64,000 bases of DNA from contig QCXZ01000064.1 in the NCBI GenBank assembly GCA_025024175.1, positions 40,135,325 to 40,199,324 on the forward strand. Direction: 5' to 3'. This DNA comes from Rhyzopertha dominica (taxonomy: Eukaryota > Arthropoda > Insecta > Coleoptera > Bostrichidae). Both the position numbers and the translations under genes were made by a program. Shown here piece after piece: positions 52,738 through 61,365 of the stretch; the first letter of the stretch is position 1, and each line of letters starts with the position of its first letter. The notes below the pieces were generated by a model that saw only the letters and a program-made list of their open reading frames with translations, searched no databases and was not told the DNA's origin.

Positions 52738-55385
52738 TTCGTACCGCAGGCTTTTACTTCAAATGACAGATTGAATTTATGATCTTTTTAAGAATTTGTA
52801 GATGATAAAATTCTGTGAACTGCTCGCAAGTATTCTTACAACTATTACTGCTTATGTTAAACGAAGTTTTTTTCTTTGTACTCTAAACGAAATATAAATT
52901 TGGATGCCATTGTTACTAAAGTAAAACAAATAGAACAGTTCATGAGCTTTTTTAGCCAAAGTGATGTATAGGGATATACAAACGTTTTAGTGATTTAGGG
53001 TAGTATCAATCGTCGCTGGCGCCCTTCAAAAGATACAGTTAATTTTTAACTAAATTTGCCTGCATCGACGTTTAACATTCCCCGGTTACCAAGGCTGGAT
53101 AACGGCTGTATGTTAGAAACCAATCGTGCTAGAATCATGCGTTCCAAAACACGCCCATTAGAATCTATGTTTTCTTGTTTACTAATTATGTTTATAAACA
53201 TTATTTGTCTAATTGACATGCCAACGCCATCGGAAAGGATAGAATTTCTATGCTTTTAAAATGGAATAATTTAAGTTTGGTAGAACCAAATTCACCAATG
53301 AGGGCTCATTTTAAAGCAGTTTTCAACATTTTTCAGTTTAACTTTAAATAATTTAAAGGCGAATACTTGATAGTAAAGGACGCAATCTAGACAACCTCAT
53401 GTTTGCCATAATATCGTAAAATACCTATGCATCCCTATAGATTTCTCCATTGTTTATGATAGCTCTTTCATTAAGCAAGATATATCTGAAAGCCAGAAGT
53501 GGATATCTTTTATGGTTTTGTGTTTATAGGCAAGAAAGTGCATCAGTATATAAGGACGAGCGATTATTCAATTTCACATATAAGATTAGCCTGTATGGAG
53601 CAAATACGTAGGAAAATTGAATACTCTTACTTATAAATACCATTTATATCACTATTTTTAGGCACTATTTGCAGTTTCATCGGGAGTAAACTTCGGATAT
53701 ATGCTGCTGATCTAATTAACTCGCTTTAGTTACAAGCTATTTATAGCACAGTTGTATGAAAATTATTTGATACTTTGCCAACCCTTAGTATTAAAATCTT
53801 TCATGGATAGACTTAATAGCTTAAATGCTTTTACGTTCAAAATTTAACAGTAGGCTTTAGGCTATGATTTATTGTAAGTAAACGGAGACAACAGCTGCTA
53901 ATTACATAGGACGCATAGTTTTTGCTATAGTTTTTTGTTTGCACAGAGTTGCACTAATTGTACTATAAAATGCTTTACTGCAAAAAACACACAAATACAG
54001 AAGCACATGACATGCTGGCAGTTTATTTCGATGTTTTGAAAATGCAGCTATTGCTTCCAGGGGCTATACGCCTGCTCAGCCGTATCCTCTATTAATGTTA
54101 TGTTAGATTGGTGCACTGCCAACAATGATGGACCTTTTGAGAATCATTGATAATTTTTTAGTATAGTAGTTGTAATATTGTTATGTCACTTTGTACTATT
54201 TTAGTTTAATGTTGACTGTTTTCTATAGTTCGATTTTTAATATACTACAAGAAATTTATTATATTTTATATTNTTGAANTGATTTAGCAACAGTAAGCAA
54301 TGCTAAAACTTCCATCCATCTCTATGCAAAACGATATAAGTACTTAATTACAAGATCATATTAGTGACACTCTAAGAGTGCCAAGTTATTAACTTTGTCT
54401 GAACTGTCTAGGGAGGTACGATAAGCTAATGTGATATTAGGAGAAACAATAATGCGTTATAATACAGGATGAAAGTTGTTATTCGATAAGGTTACAAATG
54501 ACAAAAACAGTCATGGGCTACTGAGCTATTTACAAATATGTATCTACGAGAGCATAACTGTTTTTAAGATATATGGGTAAATATAACATTTTTTTTAACT
54601 TCTCCCGTTGTCAAAGATTTGCGCTAAGATACCTATTACGTTATTTACCATTAAATTTAAAACCATATCATCCACTTTAAAACTAGATATCATTCGTTTA
54701 CTTCGTTTAAACCATACTTGACTTATGGTATTTTGAAAATTTGAAACTATCTCTCATTTTGTCGTTGTCGTGGCAACTACAAGAAAAATATTCAAACGAA
54801 ATCTGTTCAAAAGTAAACATAGATTATCATGAGTTTATTTAGGCCCAAAACTGTATTGCAACTTTTTAGAGAAAGAACCGATCCTTTGGTATGCTATATC
54901 AAATACCGCACCTAGCGGCAATACTTGTTTAAAAAAAAATTACTCAAGATTTTAGCACGATTAGTTTTCCAAAAATACAGCCACTGTCCAGCATCAAACT
55001 ATTTCCAAATTTTTCAATCTTCCTATTTAATCATGTTTTTGATATATAACACAAATAGTTTTATTGTATACGGTTTTTATTCCGTCAAACGTTCAGATAA
55101 CTTATAAATTACTAACATTTTTACGGCTATATTTTTTATATGAGGAGGTACGCATCCTTTCCGTGTTGCTGAACGAACTAAGATTTTGTGATGTAAACAA
55201 TTTTTTCTGAAAACGATTCAAGGAAACAGTTACGTGCAACATTGTTAGGTAGCAGATAACGCTATAAAGGACGATTCGACTAAGTGCATCAGTGTTGCTT
55301 GTAGTATCCAGAACTATCATTTACACTGCGTGCGTTCAATAGTGTTGCGCCATCCGCATACTGTTACGTCCCCGAATCTCGCCCT

Positions 55386-55618
55386 CGAGCTAACAACTCC
55401 CACTAGGAAGTGTTTCGGCAATCGGATAAATGGTTTGATAGAGCGATAGGCTTCGAATATCAAATATTTCCACAAGTTCACATTTTAGCGCAGGTGTCCG
55501 GTAAGTGTTCGATGATCGATATCCCGTGAATCAAAGCGGTAGCAATTCGTACCGTGTTGACCCAACCGCAAATAGCCAATGTATTGGGTGCCAACAATCA
55601 CCGCTTTGGCAAATGATA
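55386..55618. other. Sequence between the left repeat and the gap
   Basis: The end of the left contig. No reverse transcriptase, LTR or exon is recognisable. The right-hand copy would continue into this sequence beyond the end of the window. Confidence 0.6.
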
Positions 55619-55718
55619 NNNNNNNNNNNNNNNNNNNNNNNNNNNNNNNNNNNNNNNNNNNNNNNNNNNNNNNNNNNNNNNNNNNNNNNNNNNNNNNNNN
55701 NNNNNNNNNNNNNNNNNN
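55619..55718. other. Scaffold gap (100 N)
   Basis: Exactly 100 N characters, the conventional placeholder for a gap of unknown size. The join between the two sides is therefore a scaffolding inference. The upstream parts of the retroelement (5' LTR, gag, protease, reverse transcriptase, RNase H) are missing here. Confidence 0.98.
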
Positions 55719-56767
55719 TACATGAAACACCAGATATAACAGACGAAGAGCTTGAGCAGTTAATAAATCAAAATCCCACATACAATCCGACAGACGAAGA
55801 AATAGAGAAAATTATAAACGAAATTATAACCCCTGACCCAAATATCGTAATCGATTTAGACGATATTCTTCTACCTTCAAATCCTGAATCAGACGATAAT
55901 ACTGTACACTCTGTCCATAATGAAGATGACGGAAAAATAATTCCAATTACAGATCAACCTGTTAATAACTTTTCGAATAGAATAATTTTGATGTTTGGTA
56001 AATACTACGAAATACGTTTTAAGCAACCTTTTAAGAAAAACCACTATACAATACTCATCAGAAACACAAACTTACAAGGTGATATACAACAAATGTTCAA
56101 AGAAATATTTAGACCAAACATGACATATGCAATATTCTCAAAAGAACAAGAATTAATTAAAGCTGTCCAAGATTTCAGCAAAACATTTCTCAATAATAAT
56201 GTAAAAATCTTTATTAGCACTAAATATCATAAAGATATTCTAAAAGAGGAGGAACAGAAGGACATAATAACTAGCTATCATAGTGAAACACATACTGGAA
56301 TCAATGAAACTTATTCAAAACTACGTTCAGAATACTTTTGGCCTAATATGAAAGATATGATAGTTCACGAAATTAACACTTGCGACCTTTGCTTACAAGC
56401 CAAATATGAGAGAAATCCCTATAATGTTAAGCTGGGAGGTCCATTGTTAGCAAAGAAACCATTTGACACTATTCACTTAGATACGTTTACTTTCCAAAAC
56501 TGTAAATTCCTAACAATAATTGACTCTTTCTCAAAATACGCCCAAGCTTATTATGTAAAAGATGGCACAGGCATAACTATCTTAAATAAGTTAAGGCATT
56601 ACTTTAGTCACCATAATTACCCAAAACGAATCGTCTGCGATGAAGGCCGTGAATTCTTCAATAGAACACTCAAAGAATATTGCAATATGCACAAAATAGA
56701 ATTACACTTTACCACCGTAAATAACCCGAATTCAAATAGTCCCATAGAAAGACTTCATTCTACTTAG
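55719..56767 (+). CDS. pol fragment: integrase of errantivirus-like element
   Basis: The frame is open from the gap. An acidic linker of about 100 residues comes first, then a zinc-binding region with HSETH (two His at 56279 and 56291) and CDLC (Cys at 56381 and 56390). The catalytic core follows, with Asp at 56480 (HLDTF), Asp at 56639 (CDEG) and Glu at 56747 (IERLH). There are 35 residues between the second Asp and the Glu, the D,D-35-E spacing of retroviral-type integrases. In this family the enzyme inserts the cDNA copy into the host genome. The frame closes at a TAG (56765-56767) just past the catalytic Glu, while the expected continuation lies in another frame. The reverse transcriptase and RNase H that should precede are lost in the gap. 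Confidence 0.85.
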
Positions 56768-57305
56768 TCGAAAATTACGTATTTTACGACTTAAAAACCC
56801 TAAGGAAACTCCCCAAAATCAAATGATTACGGCAATCTTAATCTACAATCAATCAATTCATTCAGCCACTGGTTTTACTCCGTTTTCACTGCTGTATGGC
56901 CCATATGAACATGAAAATGATTTCGATGTAAATTTAACTATTTATGAAGAATATAACAATAGACGTAAACAGGAACTAATACCATTTCTCAAAGAAGTTT
57001 ATGATAAAACCTTCCAGAAAGAACAAAAGGTCTTAGCACAAAGAAATGCAAATAGAGAACCGGAACCCGAAATTAACACAGATACTTCAGTTTTTGTTAA
57101 AAAGAATAAACCAGGAAAAACTGATCCCCTTTACGAGAAAATTAACGTAACTAATAGAAAGAAAACAAAAATTATAGGTAAATCGGCCAAAAACAAAATC
57201 ACTAACTCGCATGTACGTAAAATAAAAAGATTAAGAAAAGTCCCTTCGTTACAGGCTAATCGTGTGGACGACGCCATCCCGTCAACTTCACGTCAAACCA
57301 ATTAA
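56768..57305 (+). CDS. pol C-terminus, frameshifted from the integrase
   Basis: This open stretch continues the integrase in a different frame. NQSIHSATGFTPFSLLYGPY, starting near 56850, is the block that follows the catalytic Glu in gypsy-type integrases. A basic C-terminal domain follows, with VFVKKNKPGKTDPLYEK and ITNSHVRKIKRL, probably the GPY/F-like DNA-binding tail. The stop is at 57303-57305. The disruption lies within about 20 bases after 56755 and corresponds to a net change of one frame. It sits in short T and A runs, so a sequencing error is as likely as a true mutation. The end overlaps the start of the env frame, as in related elements. Confidence 0.72.
57241..57254 (+). other. 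Probable env splice acceptor
   Basis: TCCCTTCGTTACAG lies at the pol/env overlap: a pyrimidine-rich tract ending in CAG. The env frame is open from 57235 but has no ATG near its beginning. Errantivirus env proteins are known to be translated from a spliced RNA, so this is the likely acceptor; the donor would lie upstream of the gap. Confidence 0.5.
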
Positions 57306-58881
57306 CACAAATGGATATTTTAAAGAAGTTATAGGCGAAACAAAAATTTTCGATCACTTTCACAAATTTTATTTCTCCATAAATTTAACCCAACTCGAAT
57401 GCGCTGTTCGGAAATTAGCACAAAACATGGTAATAATAGAACACAAGACAAGAAATGACACTCTTTTACGAAATCAATATCAAACATTAAAAAGAGAAAT
57501 CGAAAGCTCAGAAAATATCCTGGAAAAGTTAACACATTTTAGAGTTAAAAGAGGCTTAGTAAACGTCTTAGGAAAAACTATAAAATTCATAACTGGAAAT
57601 TTAGATAATGATGACCTGGCAAATATTAATCAGAACCTAGAAATACTGTCCAAGACACAAAAGCAGGAAATAAGTAGACTAAATGAATTGACATCATTTG
57701 CAGCTCACGTTACTCAGCGATACAATGAAGACATTTCAAAATTAAATCACAATATGGATGAGACTGCCAAAGCAATCAATTTAATTCAGTCAAAATTCGA
57801 AACCCTTCAAGTAATCAATCATGAAATTTTTAATGCAATAAGAGTCCGCGATTTCATTAATTGTATAGAACGCACAATTAATTTAGCAAAACTAGAGACA
57901 CCTAATTTAGAACTATTTACCAGATCAGACCTTGCAGATATTAATCAACACTTAATGAGGGAATACGATGAAAATCAGATCTTATACACAAATAATACAC
58001 ACCTGTTTGAAGTATTGGACCACTCAAAAATATTATTGATGATAACAAATAAATCAGTAATAATGGTACTGAAGATACCGATCCTAAAACCCACATCGTT
58101 CATTTACTCCAGAATATATCCGATCCCAAATACTAAAAACAAAATTATACTATTACCTGCCAAATATTTCCTACAATCCAATCAGTCCGAATTATGGTCC
58201 AACGACTGCAGAAACCTCCACAATCAGTCTCTATGCCATAACACGCTGAAGAATGAAAAATGCTCATTGGAAAATTTAAATACATGCCAGGCAGCTGAAA
58301 CTACTAACGACTATCGAATAATTCAACAAATGGAAAACACAGCCCTAATGGTTAGCACAAAACAACCATTAGAACTCATAGAAAACTGCGAATACCAAGT
58401 GCAAAAACTGACAGTGCAATACAATGTGCTCATATCCTCATCATGCAGCATAATTATAGAAAATACAATATTCAGAAAGCCAGGATTCAACAGAACCATA
58501 ATCTTGCCAGAAGTAGAAGACATCACACTGACTCATCGGTACGAAGTTCTCCTAAAAGAAGAACATCTCCAGGACCTCCAGAAGCTCCAAGAAGAAGCCA
58601 GATTTATAAAATCCAAGTCGATAATTTTCAATCCACTTGTACATTATACTCACTATTCTGCTACAGCTATAATCTTTGTTGTAATTGTAATTTGCATCAT
58701 AGTGCTTTGTTATTTCAGGAACAATGTTTATAAAAATTTATGTAAGAAGCGAAATGTTGTTAATATTTCAGCAAAAGAATTTGTTCAACTTTATCCAAAA
58801 TTGAGCGCGGACGCTCAAGACCAAGGGGAGAGGAGTTACGTGTCTGAAAGCCCAGACGCCACCCCTAAGTGCATGGACTAG
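57262..58881 (+). CDS. env: baculovirus-F-like envelope fusion protein
   Basis: The open frame of about 540 codons has the layout of the F-type fusion proteins found in errantiviruses and baculoviruses. RVKR at residues 94-97 is a furin-type cleavage site. It is followed at once by a Gly/hydrophobic fusion-peptide-like segment (GLVNVLGKTIKFITGNLD) and a long heptad-rich helical region (about 115-200). A Cys-containing ectodomain with several N-glycosylation sequons comes next, then a single membrane segment at about 467-485 and a cytoplasmic tail of about 54 residues. No ATG lies near the start: the counted first codon at 57262 is GTG, and an initiator is probably added by splicing. A signal peptide is not visible in this exon. 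The stop lies about 48 bases inside the 3' LTR. The frame is uninterrupted. In this family the protein acts in membrane fusion. Confidence 0.85.
   Translation: MWTTPSRQLHVKPINTNGYFKEVIGETKIFDHFHKFYFSINLTQLECAVRKLAQNMVIIEHKTRNDTLLRNQYQTLKREIESSENILEKLTHFRVKRGLVNVLGKTIKFITGNLDNDDLANINQNLEILSKTQKQEISRLNELTSFAAHVTQRYNEDISKLNHNMDETAKAINLIQSKFETLQVINHEIFNAIRVRDFINCIERTINLAKLETPNLELFTRSDLADINQHLMREYDENQILYTNNTHLFEVLDHSKILLMITNKSVIMVLKIPILKPTSFIYSRIYPIPNTKNKIILLPAKYFLQSNQSELWSNDCRNLHNQSLCHNTLKNEKCSLENLNTCQAAETTNDYRIIQQMENTALMVSTKQPLELIENCEYQVQKLTVQYNVLISSSCSIIIENTIFRKPGFNRTIILPEVEDITLTHRYEVLLKEEHLQDLQKLQEEARFIKSKSIIFNPLVHYTHYSATAIIFVVIVICIIVLCYFRNNVYKNLCKKRNVVNISAKEFVQLYPKLSADAQDQGERSYVSESPDATPKCMD
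58823..58833 (+). other. Polypurine tract
   Basis: AAGGGGAGAGG immediately precedes the inferred LTR start. In LTR retroelements such a tract primes plus-strand DNA synthesis. It lies inside the env reading frame. Confidence 0.75.
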
Positions 58882-59045
58882 ATAATAGGAACATTTAGAT
58901 AACACCTACGTATTTAAGCCATAGGGAGTAAACATCCCTAACTCAGTATAATTCATGTGTTAGACTTGTTATGCTGCTGTTCATTTCTCTGTAACTTGTA
59001 ATAAAAACTTTTTAAAAACACAAGTTCACGGAGAGATTATTAACT
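58834..59045 (+). repeat. 3' LTR (about 212 bp)
   Basis: Starts AGTTAC directly after the polypurine tract and ends TTAACT, giving the short inverted ends AGTTA/TAACT. AGTTA-type starts are typical of the gypsy group, unlike the usual TG..CA. A polyadenylation signal AATAAA is present near 58999-59005. The env stop codon is inside. The LTR is short for the group. The exact 3' edge is uncertain by a few bases (TAACTTAAGTATATA), and the 5' LTR is not available for comparison. Confidence 0.68.
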
Positions 59046-60161
59046 TAAGTATATATAAGAGACAAATGCAAAAAGAAGGTTAGCTATCATTTATAACAAT
59101 CGCGAGCATCTAAGTTACACAAAATATCGCATAACCTGCCTTATTAATGTTCAAAATCAACCTTATATGAGAGAATTCCAAGAGAAAATGATAAATTAAT
59201 TTTAAACTGTGGTGGAGCTCCTTTGTTGTGTATCAACTAGAAATTGGACCGCAGCGCAGTGGAGAAACGAGAGTCTAAATGAATATCTAGGCGTACGGCT
59301 TGCATATGATCCACAAAATATTGTTTTAACGATAAACTTATCAATATCAAAACTGCTCCGGAAATGATGTGTATGTGCGTGTGACCGTGACAAATCTTTT
59401 TGGCATGGATTCTGTAGAATAATTTGCTGATGATATTGCCTTACACGTATCACAGAAGCTCCCTCCACCTTGGGGTATGAATAACCCTTCTAGCATACTT
59501 CACTGGGTTTTGTAAGTGGGAAAGTCTGGTATGGTGCTTTAAAAAGCTCCTATAAAGATAAAATTATATGTAGGTTTATAGTTCTGGGCCTGAAGAGTCA
59601 TATTCGTCCATACTACACTTAAAACAAGCAGTCATCTGTTTCAGCGTTCACTTCTCTTTTATCATAGTTAACAAATAGAGTTTCTGATCTCGGTCAAGCA
59701 AAGTTTAATTTGCATCACTTTAATATGCATTTATAAAAAATTATATACACACATTAGCCGAATAAATTTATTGCCGCCTAGTGCACATTTCTTAAGATAA
59801 GCTGTGGACATAACCAATAGAAAAACTCCCTATTTGGCAATAGTTGGTGACATTTTTAACGAGTACGACAAGAGATAAATCTGTTGTCTAGGTTAACGAT
59901 GCAGTAGTTGTTGTGGCTGCACATTTAGGATGACTTCACGCTAAAGTAAAGGACGCTGTTGTAATGTAACTGGGATAGATATACTTATATACTTATAAAA
60001 AAATAATGTATTAATAATTTTTTATGAAATACTGCTGTTTCGCCACACCTTTTGATACTCTGCATAATATTGGATGTTTGGTTAAAAACAAAAAGGGAAG
60101 AGAAATCAAAATTTGACACAAAATGAAAGAAATGGGATTTGAACCAGAAAGAGGACGAAAG

Positions 60162-60174
60162 GAACCTAACAATG
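60162..60174 (+). repeat. Left flanking direct repeat, right 5-kb copy
   Basis: GAACCTAACAATG; counterpart of 51533-51545 and partner of 61353-61365. Confidence 0.7.
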
Positions 60175-60233
60175 GACATGTATGATATTTTTAATGGGTT
60201 TTACAGGCATGAGAAGAAATGAAAAAGTATTGC

Positions 60234-60305
60234 CGCCTTGACCGAGATTTGAACTCGGGCCTTTTGAACACTAGTCAAACGCTCTACCCACTGAGCTACC
60301 AAGGC
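60234..60305 (-). tRNA. tRNA-Thr (AGU), copy 5
   Basis: Identical to the genes of the first array; outer gene of the left arm. Cloverleaf, A and B boxes and T5 terminator are intact. Probably the allelic counterpart of copy 1. Confidence 0.82.
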
Positions 60306-60592
60306 CCTATTCAGAATCGAGGTCAAAGCGGCATATATTCGTCAATGTTATGTAATGCTGCTGAACGCCATCCAGCGCATTTACAGTTGAATCGCTCGTC
60401 GCTCGTTATTTGCGAGCTTCGGAGCGCAATTCACTGCGGTGGCCAGATTGTGGCGACCAGCAGCTAATTACAACCCAATTATATATTATTATACACAGTG
60501 AAAGTTATTTACTGCCTGAATTGACTTTTAATGGACATGTATGATATTTTTAATGGGTTTTACAGGCATGAGAAGAAATGAAAAAGTATTGC

Positions 60593-60664
60593 CGCCTTGA
60601 CCGAGATTTGAACTCGGGCCTTTTGAACACTAGTCAAACGCTCTACCCACTGAGCTACCAAGGC
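60593..60664 (-). tRNA. tRNA-Thr (AGU), copy 6
   Basis: Inner gene of the left arm, 359 bp from copy 5; counterpart of copy 2. Sequence intact. Confidence 0.82.
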
Positions 60665-60815
60665 CCTATTCAGAATCGAGGTCAAAGCGGCATATATTCG
60701 TCAATGTTATGTAATGCTGCTGAACGCCATCCAGCGCATTTACAGTTGGATGGCGTTCAGCAGCATTACATAACATTGACGAATATATGCCGCTTTGACC
60801 TCGATTCTGAATAGG

Positions 60816-60887
60816 GCCTTGGTAGCTCAGTGGGTAGAGCGTTTGACTAGTGTTCAAAAGGCCCGAGNTCAAATCTCGGTCAAGGCG
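60816..60887 (+). tRNA. tRNA-Thr (AGU), copy 7
   Basis: Inner gene of the right arm; counterpart of copy 3. An N stands at 60868 at the first base of the T loop, where the other seven copies have T. The base is unresolved, not evidence of a mutation. Confidence 0.8.
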
Positions 60888-61174
60888 GCAATACTTTTTC
60901 ATTTCTTCTCATGCCTGTAAAACCCATTAAAAATATCATACATGTCCATTAAAAGTCAATTCAGGCAGTAAATAACTTTCACTGTGTATAATAATATATA
61001 ATTGGGTTGTAATTAGCTGCTGGTCGCCACAATCTGGCCACCGCAGTGAATTGCGCTCCGAAGCTCGCAAATAACGAGCGACGAGCGATTCAACTGTAAA
61101 TGCGCTGGATGGCGTTCAGCAGCATTACATAACATTGACGAATATATGCCGCTTTGACCTCGATTCTGAATAGG

Positions 61175-61246
61175 GCCTTGGTAGCTCAGTGGGTAGAGCG
61201 TTTGACTAGTGTTCAAAAGGCCCGAGTTCAAATCTCGGTCAAGGCG
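61175..61246 (+). tRNA. tRNA-Thr (AGU), copy 8
   Basis: Outer gene of the right arm; counterpart of copy 4. Sequence intact, with the T5 terminator a few bases downstream. Confidence 0.82.
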
Positions 61247-61352
61247 GCAATACTTTTTCATTTCTTCTCATGCCTGTAAAACCCATTAAAAATATCATAC
61301 ATGTCCATTAAAAGTCAATTCAGGCAGTAAATAACTTTCACTGTGTATAATA

Positions 61353-61365
61353 GAACCTAACAATG
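61353..61365 (+). repeat. Right flanking direct repeat, right 5-kb copy
   Basis: GAACCTAACAATG at the outer edge of the second array, partner of 60162-60174. Confidence 0.7.

Larger units (their letters stand above)
50421..55385 (+). repeat. Left copy of a ~5-kb direct repeat (empty-site allele)
   Basis: This interval recurs at 59051-64000 with only scattered single-base differences, mostly homopolymer indels. Its first bases are the TATATATATA tract that is interrupted in the other copy by the errantivirus-like element. It contains a palindromic array of four tRNA genes. Apart from these genes I recognise no coding sequence. The frames at 50610-50840, 53056-53259, 54925-55107 and 55102-55320 have no known domains. 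Extra bases in homopolymers become frequent from about 54840 toward the gap, as expected at a poorly polished contig end. Confidence 0.9.
55719..59045 (+). mobile_element. Errantivirus-like Ty3/gypsy element, 3' part
   Basis: From left to right the segment holds the integrase end of pol, a broken pol C-terminus, an env gene with a furin site and a fusion-peptide-like segment, a polypurine tract and a 3' LTR of about 212 bp. The order pol-integrase, env, PPT, LTR, with env running into the LTR, is that of insect errantiviruses (gypsy group). The element is incomplete only because the contig begins inside it. Its env frame is undamaged, whereas pol has one frame disruption. Nothing in this window shows whether it is active. 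Confidence 0.88.
60172..61312. repeat. Palindromic tRNA-Thr array, right 5-kb copy
   Basis: Same organisation as the array at 51543-52682, with the same 359-bp spacing. The palindrome centre is slightly cleaner: one T fewer than in the left copy near 60747-60760. Confidence 0.85.

Noticed and set aside
55505..55618. N-terminal extension of the integrase frame left of the gap
   Set aside because: The frame is joined only through 100 placeholder N characters. The sequence left of the gap belongs to another contig end and shows no pol similarity.
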